Below are positions 16,294-24,731 of a DNA stretch of 46,575 nt, one piece after another. A model generated the notes under the pieces. It was given only the letters and a program-made list of their open reading frames with translations. It made no database searches and was not told the DNA's origin. Numbering within the stretch: the first letter of the stretch is position 1; every line of letters begins with the position of its first letter. The position numbers and the translations under genes are program-made. The DNA lies in NCBI GenBank assembly GCA_005878525.1, contig VBMB01000137.1, positions 1 through 46,575 on the forward strand, read 5' to 3'. The DNA comes from Methanobacteriota archaeon. GTDB taxonomy: Archaea; Thermoplasmatota; Thermoplasmata; RBG-16-68-12.

Positions 16294-19086
16294 ATGGCGG
16301 ACGACTGGCACGCCCTTCGGGCGGAGGCCGTCCTCCAGAAATTGGATTCTTCCCCCCTGGGCCTGACGAGCCGGGAGGCCGCTCAACGGCTGTCCCGCTT
16401 CGGGCCGAATGAGCTGGTTCAGACCGCGAGGGTGAGTCCCCTTCGGATCCTGCTGAGCCAGTTCGTGGACGTCCTCGTCATCGTCCTGATCATCGCCGCG
16501 ATCATCTCTGCCTCTCTGGGAGTCCTGCAAGGTCAGAATGAGGACCTGTACGACGCCGTGCTCATCATCGTGATCGTGATCATGAACGCGATCCTCGGCT
16601 TCGTCCAAGAGTACCGAGCGGAACGGTCCCTCGAAGCGCTGAAGAGCCTGGCCGCGCCCAAGGCCCACGTCCTGCGGGAGGGAGGGGTCGTTGCGGTGCC
16701 CTCCCGCGAAGTCGTTCCCGGGGACGTCGTCGTCCTCGCGGCGGGAGACCGAATCCCCGCGGACGCACGCCTCCTCGAGGTCGCCAGCCTCCGCCTCAAC
16801 GAGGCGTCGCTGACCGGCGAGTCGCTCCCCGTGAGCAAGGCCGTGGAGCCGCTCCCGCGCGACTCGTTCCTCGGCGATCGCAAGAACATGGCGTTCATGG
16901 GGACCGCGGTCGACGGGGGGCGCGGGAAGGCCGTCATCGTCGAGACGGGCATGGCGACCCAACTCGGCAAGATCGCCGGACTCGTCCAGCAGGAGACGAA
17001 GGAGGAGACGCCGCTCCAGAGGCAGTTGGACCGACTCGGGAAGCAGATTGGGATCGCGGTCCTGCTGGCCGCGGGCCTCATCTTCGTGATCGGCGTCCTC
17101 CGGGACCCGGGCCACATCGAGCTCCTGTTCCTGACCGCGGTCGGGCTGTCCGTCGCGGCGATCCCGGAGGGGCTCCCCGCGATCGTCACGATCAGCCTGG
17201 CATTAGGTCTTCAGCGAATGATCCGCCGGGGTGCCCTGATCCGAAAACTCCCGGCGGTCGAAGCGTTGGGCGCCGCCTCCGTGATCTGTTCCGACAAGAC
17301 GGGCACCCTCACGAAGGGGGAAATGAACGTCCGTTTGGTGGTCGCCGGCACCCGGGAATACGAGGTGATCGGAGAGGGATTCGATCCGTCGGGCGTGGTC
17401 CGGGCCGAACGCCAGGTCGCGGACCTCGAGGCGCACCCCGGGTTGCAGCGAGTCCTCGAATGCGGGATCCTCTGCAATGACGCGGTCCTGAAGCGAGAGG
17501 GCACTCGCTGGGTCGTCGAGGGCGACCCGACGGAAGGCGCGCTCCTGGTGGCCGCCCGGCGTGCGCGGATGGACCCGGAGGCGATTCGGGCGAAATGGCC
17601 GCGGGTCGCGGAGATCGCCTTCACGTCCGAGCGAAAGAAGATGTCGACGCTTCACGCGCCCCAGTCCGAATCGCAGGTTCGCGAGGTCCTCTCCCTGCCG
17701 GAGGGGGAGCGGCTACGGCGCCTCGAGGGCGTGCCCGCCGTCCTGCACGTGAAGGGCGCACCGGAACGGATTCTCGCGGCTTGTTCCCACCACATGGTGG
17801 ACGGCGAGAGGAAGCCTCTCTCCGAATACGATCGGAGACAGTACCTGTTCCGGAATCAGGAGCTGGCGACGCGGGCCCTCCGGGTCATCGGATTTGCCGT
17901 CCGCGAATTTCGAGGCGATGTGCCGCCGCTGAAGGAGGAGACCCTCGAGACGGATCTCACCTTCCTTGGGCTGGCCGGAATGATGGATGCGCCGCGGTCC
18001 GATGCGATCGAGGCGATCCGCCGTTGCAAGAAGGCGGGAATCCGGGTCGTGATGATCACCGGAGACCACAAACTCACCGCGATGGCCGTGGCCCGGGAAA
18101 TGGGGATCCTCGGTGAAGGGGACCGCGCCCTGACGGGAGAAGAGCTCGAGAAGATGTCCGACGAGGAGCTCGTGCGGGAGGTGACGCACATCCGCGTCTA
18201 CGCGCGCGTCGCCCCGGAACACAAGATGCGCATCGTCGACGCCTGGAAGAAGGCGGGTCACATCGTCGCGATGACCGGCGACGGCGTCAACGACGCCCCC
18301 GCCCTCAAACGGTCCGACCTCGGCGTCGCGATGGGGATCACCGGAACGGACGTCGCGAAGGAGAGCGCGGACATGGTCCTGACCGACGACAACTTTGCGT
18401 CCATCGTGGCCGCGGTCGAGGAAGGCCGCGGGATCTACGAGAACATCCGGAAGTTCGTCGCCTTCCTCCTCTCCGCGAACGCGGGGGAGGTCCTGATCAT
18501 GTTCATCGCGACCCTCGCGATCGCAGACCCGAACTTCCTTCCGTTCTTCGCGCCGGTGCAACTCCTGTGGATCAACCTCGTGACGGATGGTCTCCCGGCC
18601 CTGGCCCTTGGCGTCGACCCGTACCCGACGGACATCATGGATCGCCCTCCCCGCAATCCGAAGGAGGGCGTGCTCTCCCGCGACATTCTCTTCCTGATCA
18701 TCGTCGTCTCGGCGATTTTGACGGTCGGCACCCTCGGGGTTTTCTTCCTGGAACTGCAGGAGGGGGCCGACGCCACCCGAGCCCGTACGGTCGCCTTCAC
18801 GACGATCGTGTTCTTCGAGCTCTTCCTCGTGTTCGCCATGCGATCGCCGCGCCAGACGATCTGGCAGATCGGCCTGTTCACGAACACGAAACTGATCGTC
18901 GCCGTGCTCGCATCGATGGCCCTCCAGGTCGCGGTGATCTACACGCCGTTCCTGCACAGCGTCTTCGAAACGGAGCCGCTCACGCCCGTGGATTGGCTCG
19001 AGACGGTCCTGATTTCGTTCACCGCATTCGCGTTCGTCGAGGTGCTTAAGGTCCTGCGGCATCGGATGGGAGGCCGAGCGCCATGA
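16294..19086 (+). CDS. Cation-transporting P-type ATPase (P2-type, Ca2+-like)
   Basis: 'ICSDKTGTLTKGEMNV', 'TGESLPVSK', 'VAMTGDGVNDAPALKRSDLGVAMG'; start chosen at MADDWHAL (upstream ATG at 16249 also possible). Confidence 0.93.
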   Translation: MADDWHALRAEAVLQKLDSSPLGLTSREAAQRLSRFGPNELVQTARVSPLRILLSQFVDVLVIVLIIAAIISASLGVLQGQNEDLYDAVLIIVIVIMNAILGFVQEYRAERSLEALKSLAAPKAHVLREGGVVAVPSREVVPGDVVVLAAGDRIPADARLLEVASLRLNEASLTGESLPVSKAVEPLPRDSFLGDRKNMAFMGTAVDGGRGKAVIVETGMATQLGKIAGLVQQETKEETPLQRQLDRLGKQIGIAVLLAAGLIFVIGVLRDPGHIELLFLTAVGLSVAAIPEGLPAIVTISLALGLQRMIRRGALIRKLPAVEALGAASVICSDKTGTLTKGEMNVRLVVAGTREYEVIGEGFDPSGVVRAERQVADLEAHPGLQRVLECGILCNDAVLKREGTRWVVEGDPTEGALLVAARRARMDPEAIRAKWPRVAEIAFTSERKKMSTLHAPQSESQVREVLSLPEGERLRRLEGVPAVLHVKGAPERILAACSHHMVDGERKPLSEYDRRQYLFRNQELATRALRVIGFAVREFRGDVPPLKEETLETDLTFLGLAGMMDAPRSDAIEAIRRCKKAGIRVVMITGDHKLTAMAVAREMGILGEGDRALTGEELEKMSDEELVREVTHIRVYARVAPEHKMRIVDAWKKAGHIVAMTGDGVNDAPALKRSDLGVAMGITGTDVAKESADMVLTDDNFASIVAAVEEGRGIYENIRKFVAFLLSANAGEVLIMFIATLAIADPNFLPFFAPVQLLWINLVTDGLPALALGVDPYPTDIMDRPPRNPKEGVLSRDILFLIIVVSAILTVGTLGVFFLELQEGADATRARTVAFTTIVFFELFLVFAMRSPRQTIWQIGLFTNTKLIVAVLASMALQVAVIYTPFLHSVFETEPLTPVDWLETVLISFTAFAFVEVLKVLRHRMGGRAP

Positions 19087-20117
19087 TCGAGGTCGACGGG
19101 GGCCGCGGCGAAGGAGGCGGCCAACTCCTCCGGATGGCGCTCGCTCTGTCGGCCCTGACGGACACACCGGTCCGGGTCGCTCGGATTCGGGCGGGCCGGC
19201 CCACTCCGGGTCTGGCGGCGCAGCATGTCACGGCGATCAACGCCGTCGCGGCGTTGTGCGAGGCCGAGGTGACTGGCGTATCCGTCGGAGCGTCGTCGAT
19301 CGAGTTCCGACCTGGGAAACTTGTGGCAGGCCGTTTTTCCTTCGACGTGGGGACAGCGGGAAGCACCACTTTGGTCCTCCAAGCACTGCTTCCGGTGGCC
19401 GCCGCGGCCCCAGGAGCCGTTCGGGTGCGCTTGATTGGAGGTACGGACGTCCGATGGTCTCCGCCAATCGATTACTTCAATCGAGTTTTCTTGCCCTTGC
19501 TGCGGAGGCTCGGAGCCCGCGCCGATGTCGAAGTTCTCCGGCGCGGGTACTATCCTCGTGGTGGGGGAATCGTCGAGGCCGTGATCGAGCCCACGCGGTC
19601 GTGGTCGCCTCTCGGCAAGTCGGAGAGGGGCGAGATCGAACGGGTGCGGGGCATCGCACACGCCTCGAACCTCCCGGAGGACGTGCCGAAGCGGATGAGG
19701 CACGCGGCCCTCCGTCGCCTCCACGGAATTCCGGACGTCAAGGTCGAAGAACGCGTGTACCAGGGGGAAGAGGCGGTGGGGCAAGGCGGGGCCCTGGTCC
19801 TCTGGGCGGAGTCGGAGGCCGTCCTGATCGGAGCCGACTCCCTCGCAGAACGGGGAAAGCGCTCCGAACGCATCGGGGAAGAAGCCGCCACGTCCCTCGG
19901 AGCGGAGATCGAATCCCAGGCGACTCTCGACGTCCACGCGGCGGACCAGCTGCTGGTGTACCTGGCACGCGCCGGCGGCCCATCGTGGTTTCGCGTGCGG
20001 TCCGTCTCGGGTCACCTAGAAACGATGATGTGGCTCATCCCGCAATTCTTGCCGTCCCGCTTCGCGGTGACTCGAGAACGCGGCGGGTGCGAGGTGAGCG
20101 TCGAGCCCGGCGCCTAA
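19083..20117 (+). CDS. rtcA: RNA 3'-terminal phosphate cyclase
   Basis: 'MIEVDGGRGEGGGQLLRMALALSALT', 'RAGRPTPGLAAQHVTAINA', 'RRGYYPRGGG'. Confidence 0.94.
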   Translation: MIEVDGGRGEGGGQLLRMALALSALTDTPVRVARIRAGRPTPGLAAQHVTAINAVAALCEAEVTGVSVGASSIEFRPGKLVAGRFSFDVGTAGSTTLVLQALLPVAAAAPGAVRVRLIGGTDVRWSPPIDYFNRVFLPLLRRLGARADVEVLRRGYYPRGGGIVEAVIEPTRSWSPLGKSERGEIERVRGIAHASNLPEDVPKRMRHAALRRLHGIPDVKVEERVYQGEEAVGQGGALVLWAESEAVLIGADSLAERGKRSERIGEEAATSLGAEIESQATLDVHAADQLLVYLARAGGPSWFRVRSVSGHLETMMWLIPQFLPSRFAVTRERGGCEVSVEPGA

Positions 20118-20875
20118 CCGTACATGCTCGGCCGCGCAGGTTCCGTCGGTTTTTTCGCCGCCTCGGTCTGGTGGTGGATCGACTTGAGTTGCATTTCGAT
20201 TCGCTCGGCCTCCTCGTACAGAGGCCGGGCGTCGAGTTCCGTGTGGAGCAGCAACTTGTCGATGATCTCGATCGCGCGGGCCGCAGCTCTTGCGTCCGGG
20301 TAATCGGGGTGGGCCTCACTCAGGAGGGTGATGACGTCGAAGTCCCGCTTGCGTCCCTCGTTCAGGAGCACGCCGGCCACGCCGGTGATGACGCCTTCTT
20401 CGAAGACCGTGATGTCGTTCTTGCGGATCATGTCCATCGCCTTGTCGGTCGAACCGATCCCGTAGACCTCGACCTGCCGCTCGCCCTCGTCCTCGCGGGC
20501 ATCGACGATCAGGCCTTCCGGACACACGAGGAGGTTACAGCGAGCGTCCTGAGCCCAGTCGAGGACGGTCGACGCGATCGCCTTGATCAAGTTCGGAGGC
20601 GGCTGGAATTCGGAGATGAATACAACGATCTGGTCGTGATCGTCCACTTTCGGACCGGCGTAGATCCGCACCGGGTTCATCGGTTGGCCGTCCCGGACCA
20701 GTGCGACGGTGGGGAAGTAGACGGAATCCATGATCCCGATCTGGGTGAGGTTCAGCGCGTTAATCAGGTAGTTCGCGACAATGGAGCTGACCAGACCCAC
20801 ACTCGGGAATCCATCGATGACGGTGGCCCCGCGGAGGTCCATCCGCTTGAGCTCGTAAATCTGGATTCCTTCCAT
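20114..20875 (-). CDS. PAC2-family (proteasome assembly chaperone-like) protein
   Basis: 'GATVIDGFPSVGLVSSIVANYLINAL...GVITGVAGVLLNEGRKRDFDVITLLSEAHPDYPDARAAA'. Confidence 0.88.
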   Translation of the reverse strand: MEGIQIYELKRMDLRGATVIDGFPSVGLVSSIVANYLINALNLTQIGIMDSVYFPTVALVRDGQPMNPVRIYAGPKVDDHDQIVVFISEFQPPPNLIKAIASTVLDWAQDARCNLLVCPEGLIVDAREDEGERQVEVYGIGSTDKAMDMIRKNDITVFEEGVITGVAGVLLNEGRKRDFDVITLLSEAHPDYPDARAAARAIEIIDKLLLHTELDARPLYEEAERIEMQLKSIHHQTEAAKKPTEPARPSMYG

Positions 20876-20942
20876 GCGGCGCGGTCCATCTCGGACAGGT
20901 TACTTAAACATACCCGGCACGAGTGCGTGCCCTGAGAACACA

Positions 20943-21359
20943 TCACTCCATCGGGAGAATTTCGTGCGTATTGACAAACTCCACGCCCGCGCGGCGCAGC
21001 ATGATTCCGACGGTGCAATACTTCTCGGACGACAGGTCGATCGCGCGCTTGATGGCGGCTTCCTGGATATTGTCTCCGCGCACCCGATAGTGAAGACGGA
21101 TTTTCGTGAAGACCTTCGGGACGTCTTTGGCCCGTTCGGCTTCGGCTTCGATCTCCAGCGCACGGAACGGCACCCGCTCCTTTCGCAGGATCGACACGAC
21201 ATCCGATGCGGTGCACGCCATCATGGCGAGGAGAGTGGCCTGCATGGGGCTCGGGCCGCGTCGGGATTCCGCCTCGCCGCCGTCGAAGAGGAGCTCGTGC
21301 CCTTCATCCGCCTTCGCCCGAAAGCGCATCTCCTCGATGTGGACCAGGTGGGCCTTCAA
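20943..21359 (-). CDS. OsmC/Ohr family protein
   Basis: 'GPSPMQATLLAMMACTASDVVSILRKERVPFRALEIEAEAER...AIDLSSEKYCTVGIMLRRAG'. Confidence 0.87.
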   Translation of the reverse strand: MKAHLVHIEEMRFRAKADEGHELLFDGGEAESRRGPSPMQATLLAMMACTASDVVSILRKERVPFRALEIEAEAERAKDVPKVFTKIRLHYRVRGDNIQEAAIKRAIDLSSEKYCTVGIMLRRAGVEFVNTHEILPME

Positions 21360-21443
21360 GAGGTTCGCCGACTGAGCCAGGTCGCCGCACTAGATGAACT
21401 TCGCTCGGAACCCGCAAAACTTGTTATTCGACCCGCCCATCGG

Positions 21444-22085
21444 ATGCCCGTGCGACCCCGAGTAATCATCAATGCCGCGATGAGCGTCGATGGGAAGATC
21501 GCACTCTCCGACGGGAAGGCCGTGCGCCTGAGCAACGAGGAGGACCTGCGTCGGGTTCATCGCCTCCGGGCGGAAGCCGATGCGATTCTCGTCGGTGTTG
21601 GGACGGTCCTGATGGACGACCCGAAGCTCACCGTGAAAGCGGAGTACGCGAAAGGTCGGAATCCCCTGCGGGTCGTCCTCGATTCCGACGGGAAGACGCC
21701 GGAGAATGCCCACGTCCTCGACGGCACGGCTCCGACCTTGATCGTGACGTCCGCGGACTCGACTCGAACATTCCCTCGGGCGGAGGTCTTGCGGTGTGGA
21801 AAGGATGAGGTCGACCTCGCGCTCCTCCTGGACCATCTCGCCTCGCGCGGGATCAAGACGGTCCTCGTGGAAGGCGGGAGCACCGTGATCTGGTCCTTTC
21901 TCCGACATCGCCTCGCGGACGAGCTCAAGGTCTTCATCAGCAGCCGGGTGCTCGGCGGCCATGCCGCGCCAACGCTTGCCGGCGGGCAGGGAGTCACTCC
22001 TCTCGACGAGGCGCCCGGTCTCCGCTTGGATCGGATCGAGCGGCTCGGCGACGGCGCACTTCTCGAGTACACGGTGGTCCGGTGA
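21444..22085 (+). CDS. 2,5-diamino-6-ribosylamino-pyrimidinone 5'-phosphate reductase (RibD C-terminal family)
   Basis: 'INAAMSVDGKIALSDG', 'ADAILVGVGTVLMDDPKLTVK', 'VLVEGGSTVIWSFL'. Confidence 0.9.
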   Translation: MPVRPRVIINAAMSVDGKIALSDGKAVRLSNEEDLRRVHRLRAEADAILVGVGTVLMDDPKLTVKAEYAKGRNPLRVVLDSDGKTPENAHVLDGTAPTLIVTSADSTRTFPRAEVLRCGKDEVDLALLLDHLASRGIKTVLVEGGSTVIWSFLRHRLADELKVFISSRVLGGHAAPTLAGGQGVTPLDEAPGLRLDRIERLGDGALLEYTVVR

Positions 22086-22837
22086 GCGAGTCCGATATCA
22101 TTGTTCGACCGGAGCATTTTCTCCGTTACCTGCGAGAAGCTCTGGGCTTGCGCTCGGCTGAGACGCGCCTACCTCCGATTGGCGTCCTCGTGTTCAGCTC
22201 AGGCGATTTTCGGGCCTTCCATCGAATCATCGAAGGGCAAGTGAAGGGTTGGAATCGGTGGCTGAGTGTTGGAGCCGCGGGAAGGAAATCGATCTCCCTT
22301 GCTCGCTCCCCGATAGGAGCCCCGGCGGCGACAATCACCATGGAGGAGATGGCCGCACTCGGCTGCAGGACGTTCCTCAGCTTTGGAGCGTGCGGTTCCC
22401 TGTTGCCAGACCTCCGGATTGGGGACGTTGTGCTTCCCACATTTGCTTTCTCCGACGAGGGCACCTCTCGCCACTATGGAAAAACGAGCCAATTACGACC
22501 GGACGCGGGCTTCGTTCGAGCGATTGCCGTCGCTGCCGAGAAGAGAGCCATCCCGATTCGTTCCGGGGGCACTTGGACCACGGACGCCGTCTATCGAGAG
22601 TCTCGCACGCGAGCTCGTGATCTCGTTCGGCACGGCGTCGTCGCGGTTGAAATGGAGGCCGCGGCTTTGTGGGCGGTCTCGCGGCATCGTCATCTCCGAA
22701 CGGCGAGCCTTCTCGTCGTCTCCGATGAACTCGGCGGCAAAGAGTGGAATGCCGGCTTCGACGACCCGCGATTTCTCGAGGGAAAGAGACGAGCCCGACG
22801 CCTGCTCATGGATGTGATTTCGGGGGACCTGACATGA
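22082..22837 (+). CDS. Nucleoside phosphorylase (PNP/UDP family)
   Basis: 'GCRTFLSFGACGSLLPDLRIGDVVLPTFAFSDEGTSRHYG', 'VAVEMEAAALWAVSRHR'; GTG start overlapping the upstream TGA. Confidence 0.87.
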   Translation: MSESDIIVRPEHFLRYLREALGLRSAETRLPPIGVLVFSSGDFRAFHRIIEGQVKGWNRWLSVGAAGRKSISLARSPIGAPAATITMEEMAALGCRTFLSFGACGSLLPDLRIGDVVLPTFAFSDEGTSRHYGKTSQLRPDAGFVRAIAVAAEKRAIPIRSGGTWTTDAVYRESRTRARDLVRHGVVAVEMEAAALWAVSRHRHLRTASLLVVSDELGGKEWNAGFDDPRFLEGKRRARRLLMDVISGDLT

Positions 22838-23286
22838 AGCTCCTCTGCGATCAGATGTTGGGAAGCCTCGCACGCTGGTTGCGGTTCATCGGCTACGACA
22901 CGGCGTATCCGAAACCAGGTCCGGATCGGGCCCTGATCGAGCGGGTTCGATTGGAAGACCGGATCCTCCTGACACGGGACAAGGAGCTGGCGGGCCGCGT
23001 CTCTGGTGCGGTCCAGATTCGGTCCGATGATCTCGAGGAACAGATCCGCGAGGTCGCGCAGGTTCTCCCCCTCCGACTCATCGATCCGCTGTCCCGCTGC
23101 TCCCTCTGTAACGAACTACTCGTGCCCGCGTCTCCTGCGGAAGTGAAAGAGGTCGTGCCCGAAGGAGTTCGCTCGCGACATCATGCATTCTGGCGTTGTC
23201 CCTCCTGTCGCCGCGTGTATTGGCAAGGCAGCCATTGGGACAAGATGACCGAGCGACTGAATGACTTGCGGCTGCCATCCGCGTAG
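22834..23286 (+). CDS. Mut7-C RNase domain (DUF82) protein with zinc ribbon
   Basis: 'MKLLCDQMLGSLARWLRFIGYDTAY', 'ILLTRDKELAGR', 'CSLCNELL...FWRCPSCRRVYWQGSHWDKM'. Confidence 0.9.
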   Translation: MKLLCDQMLGSLARWLRFIGYDTAYPKPGPDRALIERVRLEDRILLTRDKELAGRVSGAVQIRSDDLEEQIREVAQVLPLRLIDPLSRCSLCNELLVPASPAEVKEVVPEGVRSRHHAFWRCPSCRRVYWQGSHWDKMTERLNDLRLPSA

Positions 23287-23298
23287 CCAAAGTTGGAA

Positions 23299-23550
23299 TC
23301 ATTTCCCGCGCCGGGCCACGAGGTAGCCCGCGAGGATCAGGACTGCGCTGAGGGCCGAGAGGTAGCCGGCCGCGGTTCCATTCCCCAGGACGAACAATAC
23401 CAGGCCGCCGATGAGGCCGACGATTCCCACGATGAAGCTCGCGCCGCCGTACAGGAATGGGTCGCCGTAGTCGGTCTTCAGAGAGAGCGGATGTTTGATG
23501 GAATCGGGGACTCGGTCGCTCGCCACGATTCCGGAGCAGTCGGCGGCCAC
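23299..23550 (-). CDS. Small two-TM membrane protein
   Basis: 83-aa ORF with 'GGASFIVGIVGLIGGLVLFVLG' and 'YLSALSAVLILAGYLVA'. Confidence 0.6.
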   Translation of the reverse strand: MAADCSGIVASDRVPDSIKHPLSLKTDYGDPFLYGGASFIVGIVGLIGGLVLFVLGNGTAAGYLSALSAVLILAGYLVARRGK

Positions 23551-23624
23551 TTAGTCGTTGGCGTTCCCCGTCAAGGGACACAAATCCTAATAGGCGGACG
23601 GGAAATTGGGGGAGGGTCCAACGG

Positions 23625-24707
23625 ATGGAAGGAAGCCTCGTCCTCGAGGACGGAACCGCCATCCGAGGGGCGTTTTTTGGCGCGCGCCGGAAGGTCTTCG
23701 GCGAACTCGTCTTCAATACCAACATGACGGGCTACACGGAGGCCCTCACCGATCCATCGTACCACGGCCAGATCCTCATGATGACGTACCCCCTCATTGG
23801 TAACTACGGCGTCGATCCGGAGTCGATGGAGTCCGAGACGATCCAGCCGACCGGGTTCGTGGTGAAGGAGGCCTGTGCCGTCCCGAGCCATCCAAAGAGC
23901 GCGCTCAGCCTGGCGGACTTCCTGAAAGCCCACGAGACCCCCGCCATGGAGGGCGCCGACACGCGGGCTCTCACGATCAAGATTCGTTCGAAGGGGACGA
24001 TGAAGGCCGCCCTGGTGCCGGCCACCGAGCACCTGGAGACCGTCGCGCGCGAGGTCCGGACCGCCCCGCACCCGGAAACGCGCAACCTCGTCGCCGAGGT
24101 CAGCTGTCGCGAGGTCGAACGTTACCCCGGCGTTGGCAAACGGACCATCGTCGTCGTGGATTGTGGCGTCAAGCGGAACATTATCCGGGAGGCCCAACGA
24201 TACGCGGACGTCATCCGAGTGCCTTTCAACGCGACGTCCGACGACATCCTCGGACTCAAACCGGATGGCGTGATCCTCTCCAACGGTCCGGGCGATCCGG
24301 CTCATCCCGAAATCCTCGCGACGTCGGTGAAGGCCACGAAGGAACTCGCCGGCCGCACGCCGATCCTCGGGATCTGCCTCGGCCACCAGCTTCTGGCCCT
24401 CGCCTTCGGAGGGACGACGTTCAAGCTGAAATTTGGGCACCGCGGCGGGAACCAGCCCGTCAAGGATCTTCGTACGGGACGCGTCCACATTACATCGCAG
24501 AACCACGGCTTCGCGGTCGATGCCGACTCCCTCCCCAGTTCCGAGTTCGAAGTGACGCACCTCAATCTGAACGACGGCACCGTGGAAGGCATGGCCCACC
24601 GGGAACTCCCGATTTTCTCCGTGCAGTACCATCCCGAGGCGCGGCCGGGGCCGTGGGACAACGAGTACATCTTCCGAGATTTCGTGGCGGAACTCAAGGG
24701 GGCCTAG
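23625..24707 (+). CDS. carA: Carbamoyl-phosphate synthase small subunit
   Basis: 'VFNTNMTGYTEALTDPSYHGQILMMTYPLIGNYG', 'PILGICLGHQLLALAFGG'. Confidence 0.96.
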   Translation: MEGSLVLEDGTAIRGAFFGARRKVFGELVFNTNMTGYTEALTDPSYHGQILMMTYPLIGNYGVDPESMESETIQPTGFVVKEACAVPSHPKSALSLADFLKAHETPAMEGADTRALTIKIRSKGTMKAALVPATEHLETVAREVRTAPHPETRNLVAEVSCREVERYPGVGKRTIVVVDCGVKRNIIREAQRYADVIRVPFNATSDDILGLKPDGVILSNGPGDPAHPEILATSVKATKELAGRTPILGICLGHQLLALAFGGTTFKLKFGHRGGNQPVKDLRTGRVHITSQNHGFAVDADSLPSSEFEVTHLNLNDGTVEGMAHRELPIFSVQYHPEARPGPWDNEYIFRDFVAELKGA

Positions 24708-24731
24708 GCACGGGCGGAGGGGGTGGGGCCG

